DNA of 5,280 nucleotides from Mogibacterium sp. (GCA_017434685.1 JAFREV010000075.1:1-5280), one strand, 5' to 3'; shown: positions 1 to 5,280, counted from the first letter of the stretch. Numbers and translations are program-made. Notes: generated by a model from the letters alone, not told the origin.

Positions 1-22
1 CAGGATGGATTCCTTCCTTCAT
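1..22 (-). CDS. rpmE: 50S ribosomal protein L31, N-terminal fragment (cut by the window edge)
   Basis: The ATG at 22-20 begins MKEGIHP and then leaves the window. MK(E/K)(G/D)IHP is the characteristic start of bacterial ribosomal protein L31, a small 50S subunit protein at the central protuberance that helps bridge the two subunits. A good ribosome binding site stands 7 bases upstream. Only seven full codons are visible, so whether it is the zinc-binding (CxxC) type or the zinc-independent type cannot be told. The gene is in the same direction as XdhC but separated by 210 bases with its own likely promoter, so it is probably an independent transcription unit. The identification rests on the short motif, the start signals and the presence of a leader. 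Confidence 0.75.
3..18 (-). repeat. Coding copy of 16-base direct repeat, within rpmE codons 2-7
   Basis: This is the second copy of AGGAAGGAATCCATCC, encoding part of KEGIHP just after the L31 start codon. Its exact twin lies in the leader at 115-130, in the same codon phase. Confidence 0.9.
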
Positions 23-29
23 GTTGGTA

Positions 30-36
30 CCTCTTT
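30..36 (-). promoter_or_regulatory. Ribosome binding site of rpmE
   Basis: AAAGAGG (36-30) is 7 bases before the ATG at 22-20, a normal Shine-Dalgarno spacing. It supports this ATG as the start of the L31 gene. Confidence 0.75.
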
Positions 37-39
37 CTA

Positions 40-51
40 ATTACTAGTAAT
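40..51. repeat. Perfect 12-base palindrome ATTACTAGTAAT upstream of the rpmE ribosome binding site
   Basis: ATTACTAGTAAT equals its own reverse complement and lies just upstream of the AAAGAGG ribosome binding site. A second perfect palindrome, GAAACGTTTC, is at 59-68. Either could be a protein site or a small RNA hairpin; neither matches an operator I recognise. Confidence 0.3.
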
Positions 52-114
52 AATTTATGAAACGTTTCCGCTGTGCAAACTTCTGCCGACCTGTAAAGAA
101 CGGGTGGAGAGTTT

Positions 115-130
115 GGATGGATTCCTTCCT
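115..130 (-). repeat. Leader copy of 16-base direct repeat (mimic of rpmE start)
   Basis: AGGAAGGAATCCATCC occurs here and again at 3-18, where it spans codons 2-7 of rpmE. The match is exact over 16 bases, with copy starts 112 bases apart. The core GGAAGGAATCCATCC equals its own reverse complement at 12 of 15 positions, with three A-A mismatches. Confidence 0.9.
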
Positions 131-160
131 CTCGCAATCTCAATTTGCGACAGCTTGTGT

Positions 161-189
161 AGTATATCACTCCAAAGCCTTAAAAACAA
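161..189 (-). promoter_or_regulatory. Putative rpmE promoter with extended -10
   Basis: On the minus strand a -35-like TTGTTT (189-184) is followed, after exactly 17 bases, by TATACT (166-161), which differs from TATAAT at one position. A TG dinucleotide at 169-168 gives the extended -10 form TGnTATACT, which offsets the poor -35. Transcription would begin near 155-153, giving a leader of about 130 bases before the L31 start codon. It is the best sigma-A-type promoter in the intergenic region; no expression data exist here. Confidence 0.55.
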
Positions 190-195
190 GGCTTT
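174..195. terminator. Hairpin after the XdhC gene, possible intrinsic terminator
   Basis: A perfect 8-bp inverted repeat, AAAGCCTT (174-181) and AAGGCTTT (188-195), encloses a 6-base loop, starting 38 bases after the XdhC stop codon. Read on the plus strand it is followed by a run of T (193-197), good for terminating plus-strand transcripts. Read in the direction of XdhC the stem ends in TTT and then GGAG, so it is a weaker terminator for this operon. It may act in both directions or merely slow transcription. The -35 element of the proposed rpmE promoter lies in its loop and stem. Confidence 0.45.
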
Positions 196-232
196 TTGCA
201 AACTTCTTCGGTCCTTTATAATCAATAGAAAT

Positions 233-1249
233 CTATACTATTCTCTCGAAAAGCACGTCGACTACCCCGCCGCAGATGCTTCCGTCCTCTGCAGTGCTGT
301 CATCGCCGACTTTGGCAACGTGATTGACGAAACTCTCATCATCCATATTCTCCGCGGCAGTTCTACGTGCCTCCGCTTCGGCCAGACCACCTCCGATTGT
401 TCCGTATTTCTCTCCGTCGCTTGTAATCAGCATCTTGGTTCCCGGCTCTCGCGGTGATGACATATGCTTACGTATCAGGGTAACCAGTATAGGATGGCCT
501 TTGTCGGATGCAATCGCATCAAGCTGTTCATGAGTGAAAGCATCATTCGCCGTGCTAGCAGTATTCTTGACGGATATGATCTCTGCCATAACCGCAATCG
601 CAATCTCCTCAGGCGTAATCGCTTTAATATCCAGGCCGACAGGTGTATGAACTTTGTCAAACTGCTCTCCGCTGACACCCATCTCCTCAAGATCAGTGCG
701 GATTTTGTTAATCTTAGCTGCAGATCCCAGCATACCTACATATGCAAACTGTTTGCGAAGTATCTTTTCGAGGCAGACCTCATCGAAAGCGTGGGCTCTG
801 GTCATAGTAAGAAAATAAACATTCTCTCCGCCTTCAATTCGCTCCAGTGCCGAGTCGTATTTATCGCAGATAACCTTGTGCGCACCCATCTTAGTTGCGA
901 TGTCCGCAAAGTCCTGCCGGTCTTCTATGCAAGTAACACGCATGTCGAGTGCTGCGGCAAATCTAATGCAGGCTGCACCCACGTGTCCTGCACCGCACAC
1001 AATCAGTTCAGGCGTTTTCTCCAAAACCTCGCAATAGACCTCTCTGCCGGCAATTTCATATACACCGGTGGTGCGTACAGCATTTATTTCATCAAGGTTC
1101 TCTTTATAAAACTCTTCCGCGCCGGCACAATACATTATTTCGCCATCGTATATCAGCGTTTTATTCGCCATTCCTTCTTCGAGAATGGTTGCCATAATCC
1201 TGTGAGCGGCACCGCTGTCTTTTCTGAATACGTTAAACAGTTCTTTCAT
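233..1249 (-). CDS. xdhC: XdhC/CoxI family molybdenum-hydroxylase maturation protein, permuted domain order
   Basis: The 338-residue protein belongs to the XdhC/CoxI family, cytoplasmic chaperones that bind molybdenum cofactor, help its sulfuration and insert it into xanthine dehydrogenase or aldehyde oxidoreductase-type enzymes. The XdhC_C Rossmann domain is clear at about 80-229: ELIVCGAGHVG (81-91), IEDRQDFA (108-115), TRAHAFDE (150-157), YVGMLGS (170-176), TPVGLDIKAITPEEIA (202-217). The XdhC_CoxI domain is at about 251-337: SSPREPGTKMLI (264-275), GTIGGGLAEAEA (283-294), CGGVVDVLFE (326-335). The usual order is CoxI then Rossmann; here the intact CoxI part is C-terminal and residues 1-79 resemble only a degenerate CoxI end (VYCEVLEKTPE leading into the Rossmann fold). 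The ATG at 1249 overlaps the upstream stop as TAATG and has only a weak ribosome binding site, suggesting translational coupling. Stop is TAG. The symbol is family-level; the client enzyme is not in the window. Confidence 0.9.
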   Translation of the reverse strand: MKELFNVFRKDSGAAHRIMATILEEGMANKTLIYDGEIMYCAGAEEFYKENLDEINAVRTTGVYEIAGREVYCEVLEKTPELIVCGAGHVGAACIRFAAALDMRVTCIEDRQDFADIATKMGAHKVICDKYDSALERIEGGENVYFLTMTRAHAFDEVCLEKILRKQFAYVGMLGSAAKINKIRTDLEEMGVSGEQFDKVHTPVGLDIKAITPEEIAIAVMAEIISVKNTASTANDAFTHEQLDAIASDKGHPILVTLIRKHMSSPREPGTKMLITSDGEKYGTIGGGLAEAEARRTAAENMDDESFVNHVAKVGDDSTAEDGSICGGVVDVLFERIV

Positions 1250-1251
1250 TA
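1247..1251 (-). promoter_or_regulatory. TAATG stop/start overlap (translational coupling site)
   Basis: The TAA stop of the surface protein gene (1251-1249) and the ATG of the XdhC gene (1249-1247) share one base. The 25 bases before the ATG are A-rich with no good Shine-Dalgarno sequence, only AAAGA-type runs. Ribosomes finishing the surface protein could restart directly on the XdhC ATG. The overlap is seen; the coupling is inferred. Confidence 0.6.
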
Positions 1252-4200
1252 CTTTTTAATCTTTATACTCTTTACTGCAGAGTACGCGCTGTAGCCTTTT
1301 TTCTTGTTTACGGTCTTATATGTCCTGATCTTGTAGTAGTATGTCTTTCCTTTCTTTAGTTTTTTGTTGACATACTTGACGGTCTTACCTTTCTTTATGG
1401 TCGCGATTTTCTTGTATCCGGAACCCTTCTTAAGAGATCTGTAAATCTCGTAGCCGGTCGCTCCGTTTACCTTGCTCCAGGTCAAAGTCGCCTGCTTGGA
1501 CTTGCTGTTCTTAATTGTCTTAATCTTAGGCGCCGCAGGTATCAGCTTATAAGACTTGACAGCTGACCACCCACCGTAATACTTCTTTCCGTCCACAGTG
1601 CGGTAAATGCGCGCTTTGTAATAATATGTTTTTCCGTATGTCAGTTTGCTGTTCTTGTAGTTGGACGCAGCTCCTGTGTAAATCCTGGAGTATCCGCTGT
1701 CTTTCTTCAAAGAGCGGTACAGTTCCACGCCACTGCTTGCGCCTGTCCTCTTCCAGCTCGCAGTCAATACGGTATCGCTGTTTTTCTTGATTGCGTTCAT
1801 CGTAACTTTACCGACGAAATCTTTAATCTGCCATATAAGGACAGGATATCCGTTGTTGACAGCATTCAAATCTCTGACGAAGAAATCTCCCAGCTTATTT
1901 CCGTATCCTTTCAGGTCTGCTGCGCTGACAACATCTCCCATCGCTCCGGCTTTACCGTCTATTTCCGCAACCGATTCATCGGTGCAATATACACCTTTAA
2001 CAATATTGGATGTGGTGTTTCCGACTGCTATCGCACCTCCTGTTTTATCGGTCTTAAATCCATCCGATACTGACACCCTTCCTGTGTTATAGCAGTTAGA
2101 AACAGTGGCTATATTCGCCTTGTTGGTTCCGAGATTTACAATGCCCGATACCATTGCATAGGCTGATGTGCTTTCCGAATGTATATTTCCCGAATTATAG
2201 CAATTGCTAATAGTTCCTTTAAGTAGGGTCCCTCCGATTCCGCCCTGTGAGTATGTAACGATTTTGCCTGTGATATCCCCCTTATTTATGCTCTCGCTGC
2301 AGTTGAGATTGCCGGAGGAGTATCCGAAAATACCTCCCACAGCATTCGCATTCGAGAAAGTTCCTTTCATTTCTGTAGTTATCGGTGCTTCATTGATGCA
2401 CTTTGATATCTTAACAGCATATGATTCTCCGCTTCCGAGTATACCTCCAACTTTCCATTTAGAAGACTTAATCTCTCCCTTGTTAACGCATCCTTTAATT
2501 TCCGGAATGCCATTCAGATTATCACTCTGTCTGACGAATGCAGCTATTCCTCCTATTTTTTCATCGGTTCCGAGAATAGTTCCGTTGTTCACACAGTTGC
2601 TGATAAACGTACGGCCTTCAATCTCTCCCGCTATTCCGCCTGCTTGACGGGCACTATTCATATCAAGGTCGGTATTGCAATTCTCTATTTTCGTGTCCGC
2701 AGCACTGCCGACTATCGCGCCTCCGTAAGCGCCGTTGATGAAGCCGCAGTCAATCTCAACTCCGGCAGAAGTAGTGTATGGAGAGCTGTCAACATTTACG
2801 TTTTTAATCACTGCTCCTTCGGTAACGCCAAAGAGGCCGCCGTAGCCTGCATCATCGCAGTATCCCTTTGCAAAATTCCTGAACATATGACTGACGGTAT
2901 ATCCCTGTCCGTCGAACGTGCCTCTGAAAGGGTAATGTGTCTTTCCTATGCCGACCCAGCTTCTTTCGTAGACATCTCCTCCGGTCTCAGGAACATTCGC
3001 AAGGCTTATATCTTTGCCGAGTTTTATTGTCACGCCCTTGAAGTCCGTCCCGTTGTTGCACAGTTTTGCCACACCGGCCAACTGTTTGGTCGTGTTAATT
3101 ACAAAGGTCTTGGTTCCTGCTTTGTACCATGAAGTATCAGCAAGGGTAGTCCACCTTTTACCCTGAGTTTTCGCTTCATACGCAAGTTCTATTATAGGAA
3201 TCTCTCCCGTAACTTCGTATGTATTATTCGTATTATCAACTTTCGTCAGTGAGTTTTCGGTGAACTGAAGATCTCCGAGTTTTCCCGAGTATTCAAATCT
3301 CTCATTATCAGGTTTCTTACCTTCCCACGGCTTCATTACACCCTGGATTTTAATTCGATCCATATATTCGAGTGAATCTCCGGCTTTAACCGGCTCATCA
3401 CATGTCTTATGCGTTTTTTCTTCGTAATCGTAATATGCTACCTTCCTGACAATTACATAGTAAAGATCCCCATCATCTTCCTCTGCGAAGCTTATGGTTG
3501 AATCCTCCTGCTCTCCGAACACGGCTTTTATCGTGACGTTCCTGCCCGATGCGACGTAAAAGTCGCCCAGGCTGATTTCCGTCCCCTGTGATTGACCGGC
3601 TTCTGTCACCAGGTAATGCTTAAAGCGTTTACCCTTTTCCGCCGTGTAAGACAGATTAACGATCTTACCGTACGGAAGATTCGTCAGATTCCCTTCTGCG
3701 GAAATCTGTCCGTCATCTGTGTTGCTGTTGTCGAGTGTAATATTGGAATTCCTGAAAGATTCCGGATTTGCCTTGTATTCTGCAGTCTCGAAATAAAGAA
3801 CCGGGTATCCGTCATTAACAGCTGCCGAGTCTGCAAAGTAAACCTCGCCGTTGCCGTTCAGCCTGTCTATCGTAGATGAATCCTTCAAATTCGCAGCCTC
3901 GACTTCTCTTATTTTTGCTTTTTTATTTGCACCGTAATTTCCGGTGGTATAGCCGGTTTCTGTCAGAATTTGTTGCGGCTCTTCATAGAAACAGTTGGCA
4001 ACCGTATAACTTGAGAATCCGCCTCCGTCGGCACCTATCTCATGACCGTCGTACTTCCACGAACTCGATGCGCTGTCCCGTATTGCAACGGCGCCTCGAT
4101 TATAGCAATTATAGATATTCGCTCCACCCGGAGCCTCGCCTTCGCTGCCTACATAGCCATTGCTTCCGACGATGCCGCCGTGCTCCCAGAATACCGAGTG

Positions 4201-5280
4201 TATCGTTCCGGCATTATAACAATTCCTAATCGTAGCTTTGCCCCATGCAGCTCCTACTATTCCGGCGCAGCCTCTCATATCCGAGGCCTCTACATCTGCA
4301 CGATTTACGCAATTTTCAACAAGCACGCCGTAGTTTGTCTCTCCGGTTCTGCCCACTACACCGCCCACCATTCTGCGGCCTTTAACGATTCCTTCTACTA
4401 CGACATTTCTGACTGTAGGAACCCAGTAATTCTTATAATGCATACAGCAATCCTTAGGATAACCGTTGTCATAGTCGACCCCTCCTCCGAGGTAGCCTAT
4501 GAGGCCGATTTCCATCGCATACGGAAAACCCATCTTGGCCTGGCGGTCACAGTTGATTTTGACAGTATGCCCCTGTCCGTCGAAAACGCCCTGAAATCTC
4601 GTATCTATGACCATTGGGTCTATGCCGTTCTTAGAATCCGCCTCTTTATGCATTGCATATTTGCCGCCTATAGGCGTCCAGTTAGCCCCGGTCATATCTA
4701 GATCAGCAGTCAGCCTTACCGTCCTGTAGAGGAAATCATTATGTATATCATCAGAGGCTCCTCCGACTTTTTGATGTTCGACTTCAGGCAGCCTCCATGC
4801 TGTATCTCTCACCTGAGACGCATCACTGCCCGAGTCAGGAGTGAGCAGGTCCACTGTATGAGGTTCTGTGGAGATATACTCGTGTTTATATATTCCGTCT
4901 TCCTCCGAATATGATCTTCCTTCGTTGTCTTTGATCATATATTCGAAAGTCTGGGTGTCGTCGACCATTCCGTTGGTTATCGCTGCAAGGCCTGCAAACT
5001 CTGCCGGCGTTCCTATTTCAAAAACAGTATCGTCCGGATCATACCACGTGAGGTCGACCGCGCCGTCCCATACTTCAAGGCTGAAGAAATACGCCGTGAC
5101 TACGGAGTCATATTCTTTACTCTGCACTTCAAAGCTGTAAGTATTGTCTGAGCTGTTATATGTATAATCGAGATATTGTTCCTTTTCTGTGTCTCCTTCC
5201 GTCCATATTTGGCGGATCGTTGCAAGATCGTAGCCATCGGCCGGGGTGGCTGTTCCACTGTAGCCTTGCTCGCCGGCTTC
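1249..5280 (-). CDS. Giant surface/extracellular protein with GLUG-like beta-helix modules and C-terminal Fn3 domains (N-terminus outside window)
   Basis: This is the last 1343 residues of a very large protein. The frame is open from the stop TAA (1251-1249) to the right edge, so a GTG at 5127 is an internal valine and not the start. Counting from the edge, residues 1-69 are the end of an unidentified domain; 70-497 and 709-1151 are two beta-helix-like modules rich in GGIxG and NCxNxGxI repeats (GLUG type); 498-708 is a linker whose first part (about 532-591, ending VTIKAVF) resembles an InlB B-repeat; 1156-1246 and 1249-1343 are two fibronectin type III domains sharing YRSLKKxSGY and GKTYYYK. 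The protein ends in KSIKIKK with no LPXTG, SLH or membrane segment, so any anchor or signal peptide must lie upstream. Proteins of this build in Clostridia are generally exported adhesin-like proteins; ligand and function are unknown. The stop overlaps the next gene's start. Confidence 0.88.
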   Translation of the reverse strand, partial: EAGEQGYSGTATPADGYDLATIRQIWTEGDTEKEQYLDYTYNSSDNTYSFEVQSKEYDSVVTAYFFSLEVWDGAVDLTWYDPDDTVFEIGTPAEFAGLAAITNGMVDDTQTFEYMIKDNEGRSYSEEDGIYKHEYISTEPHTVDLLTPDSGSDASQVRDTAWRLPEVEHQKVGGASDDIHNDFLYRTVRLTADLDMTGANWTPIGGKYAMHKEADSKNGIDPMVIDTRFQGVFDGQGHTVKINCDRQAKMGFPYAMEIGLIGYLGGGVDYDNGYPKDCCMHYKNYWVPTVRNVVVEGIVKGRRMVGGVVGRTGETNYGVLVENCVNRADVEASDMRGCAGIVGAAWGKATIRNCYNAGTIHSVFWEHGGIVGSNGYVGSEGEAPGGANIYNCYNRGAVAIRDSASSSWKYDGHEIGADGGGFSSYTVANCFYEEPQQILTETGYTTGNYGANKKAKIREVEAANLKDSSTIDRLNGNGEVYFADSAAVNDGYPVLYFETAEYKANPESFRNSNITLDNSNTDDGQISAEGNLTNLPYGKIVNLSYTAEKGKRFKHYLVTEAGQSQGTEISLGDFYVASGRNVTIKAVFGEQEDSTISFAEEDDGDLYYVIVRKVAYYDYEEKTHKTCDEPVKAGDSLEYMDRIKIQGVMKPWEGKKPDNERFEYSGKLGDLQFTENSLTKVDNTNNTYEVTGEIPIIELAYEAKTQGKRWTTLADTSWYKAGTKTFVINTTKQLAGVAKLCNNGTDFKGVTIKLGKDISLANVPETGGDVYERSWVGIGKTHYPFRGTFDGQGYTVSHMFRNFAKGYCDDAGYGGLFGVTEGAVIKNVNVDSSPYTTSAGVEIDCGFINGAYGGAIVGSAADTKIENCNTDLDMNSARQAGGIAGEIEGRTFISNCVNNGTILGTDEKIGGIAAFVRQSDNLNGIPEIKGCVNKGEIKSSKWKVGGILGSGESYAVKISKCINEAPITTEMKGTFSNANAVGGIFGYSSGNLNCSESINKGDITGKIVTYSQGGIGGTLLKGTISNCYNSGNIHSESTSAYAMVSGIVNLGTNKANIATVSNCYNTGRVSVSDGFKTDKTGGAIAVGNTTSNIVKGVYCTDESVAEIDGKAGAMGDVVSAADLKGYGNKLGDFFVRDLNAVNNGYPVLIWQIKDFVGKVTMNAIKKNSDTVLTASWKRTGASSGVELYRSLKKDSGYSRIYTGAASNYKNSKLTYGKTYYYKARIYRTVDGKKYYGGWSAVKSYKLIPAAPKIKTIKNSKSKQATLTWSKVNGATGYEIYRSLKKGSGYKKIATIKKGKTVKYVNKKLKKGKTYYYKIRTYKTVNKKKGYSAYSAVKSIKIKK
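1252..1815 (-). repeat. Tandem fibronectin type III domains at the surface protein C-terminus
   Basis: Two domains of about 91 and 95 residues stand in tandem. Both show the Fn3 pattern: a central W (SWKRTG, TWSKVNGATGY), the strand ELYRSLKKDSGY or EIYRSLKKGSGY, a LxxGKTYYYK strand followed by a Y-rich strand (RIYRTVDGKKYYG, RTYKTVNKKKGYS), and an end in WSAVKSYKL or YSAVKSIKI. The second domain is extremely lysine-rich, so the tail is strongly basic. In clostridial exported proteins such Fn3 tails commonly sit at the C-terminus and act as spacers or wall/polysaccharide-contacting parts; that role is inferred. Confidence 0.85.
1828..3156 (-). repeat. Beta-helix module 2 of the surface protein (about 443 residues)
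   Basis: The module opens with WTTLADTSWYKAGTKTFVI, then a KQLAGVAKLCNNG stretch, GKDISLA, WVGIGKTHYPFRGTFDGQGY, and closes with NAVNNGYPVLIWQ, mirroring module 1. About eight rungs of 28-36 residues follow each other, each with an N/G-rich turn (NCVNNGTI, CVNKGEI, CINEAPI, INKGDI, NCYNSGNI, NCYNTGRV) and a GG(I/L)xG strand (GGLFG, GGIAG, GGILG, GGIFG, GGIGG). The regular spacing is expected for stacked coils of a right-handed parallel beta-helix. The assignment rests on motif pattern, not on a profile search. Confidence 0.75.
3790..5073 (-). repeat. Beta-helix module 1 of the surface protein (about 428 residues)
   Basis: The module opens with WDGAVDLTWYDPDDTVFEIG followed by a PAEFAGLAAITNG stretch, a motif seen at the N-cap of many GLUG-type beta-helix proteins. 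It continues with ADLDMTGANWTPIG and FQGVFDGQGHTVK, and closes with AAVNDGYPVLYFE. Between these lie about three or four rungs marked by NCVNRADV, NCYNAGTI and NCYNRGAV with GGVVG, AGIVG and GGIVG between them. The same opening and closing landmarks recur in module 2, which shows that this is one unit of an internal duplication. Fewer rungs are recognisable here than in module 2. Confidence 0.75.

Larger units (their letters stand above)
23..155 (-). promoter_or_regulatory. Candidate structured 5' leader of rpmE (possible L31 autoregulatory leader)
   Basis: The roughly 130-base leader has several pairing segments on the minus strand: GCTGT (154-150) with ACAGC (74-70) as a closing stem; TCGCAA (150-145) with TTGCGA (137-132) as hairpin 1; and GAGAG (133-129) with CTCTC (111-107) plus an inner GGA/TCC (125-123 with 117-115) as hairpin 2. 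Hairpins 1 and 2 overlap at 133-132, so they compete in part. Hairpin 2 carries a copy of the first codons of rpmE. Ribosomal-protein leaders that bind their own product are well known, and L31 genes are among those reported to have such leaders; that this one works so is inferred from the folding and position only. Confidence 0.4.

Noticed and set aside
49..78. Second rpmE promoter with TTGCAC (78-73) as -35
   Set aside because: No good -10 stands at 16-18 bases; the nearest choices (AATTAT at 17, or TAAATT at 15) are poor compared with the extended -10 at 166-161.
104..457. 117-codon open frame on the plus strand across the XdhC stop
   Set aside because: It spans the rpmE leader, the hairpin and the end of XdhC in antisense, has no ribosome binding site of note and no family likeness.
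1252..1290. C-terminal sorting signal in the surface protein
   Set aside because: The end is a lysine-rich Fn3 strand; there is no LPXTG-like motif, hydrophobic segment or SLH domain.
464..1294. 276-codon open frame on the plus strand
   Set aside because: It lies opposite the XdhC gene, whose motifs are unmistakable, and its product shows no domain or sensible composition. It is an antisense shadow.
1828..3156. Periodic repeats as a possible CRISPR or DNA-level tandem repeat
   Set aside because: The periodicity is at protein level (GLUG-like rungs of about 30 residues); the DNA is too diverged to form direct repeats with spacers.
4042..4701. 219-codon open frame on the plus strand
   Set aside because: It is antisense to beta-helix module 1 and has no recognisable motif; other plus-strand frames at 1787-2092, 2204-2647, 2644-3132, 3592-3879, 3876-4229 and 4868-5140 are rejected for the same reason.
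5125..5127. GTG at 5127 as the start of the large surface protein
   Set aside because: The frame has no stop from here to the right edge, the 51 extra codons read as normal protein leading into the same domain, and no ribosome binding site or signal peptide follows. It is an internal valine codon.

Overview
The window looks like a chromosomal piece of an anaerobic, low-to-moderate GC Gram-positive bacterium of the class Clostridia. This is inferred from a very large secreted-type protein made of beta-helix (GLUG-like) modules and lysine/tyrosine-rich fibronectin type III domains, an XdhC-family maturation factor typical of molybdenum hydroxylase users, and a ribosomal protein L31 start of the MKEGIHP type. 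Genus cannot be fixed from the sequence. All recognisable genes are read on the minus strand, so the biological order runs from high to low coordinates.

Region by region (in transcription order): 5280-1249 is the C-terminal 1343 residues of a giant surface/extracellular protein. Its reading frame stays open through the right edge, so the real start lies outside the window. It holds two large right-handed beta-helix-like modules, each with the same entry motif and the same exit motif, separated by an InlB-B-repeat-like region, and it ends with two fibronectin type III domains and no sortase or membrane anchor. Its stop codon overlaps the start of the next gene by one base (TAATG). 1249-233 is an XdhC/CoxI-family protein with the Rossmann-type XdhC_C domain placed before the intact XdhC_CoxI domain, the reverse of the usual order. 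232-23 is a 210-base intergenic region with a strong hairpin, a good extended -10 promoter, and an apparent structured leader. 22-1 is the start of rpmE (ribosomal protein L31), cut by the left edge after seven codons.

The adhesin-like protein and XdhC are probably made from one mRNA with coupled translation, an odd pairing of an exported protein with a cytoplasmic cofactor-insertion chaperone. rpmE appears to have its own promoter. The most striking structure is in the rpmE leader: a 16-base perfect copy of the first codons of rpmE lies about 100 bases upstream of the start codon, in a foldable hairpin. Because the copied element is a near-palindrome, the leader copy could also base-pair with the copy in the coding region. 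This suggests an autoregulatory mimic or a decayed duplication of the rpmE start. No tRNA, rRNA, CRISPR array or mobile element was seen.
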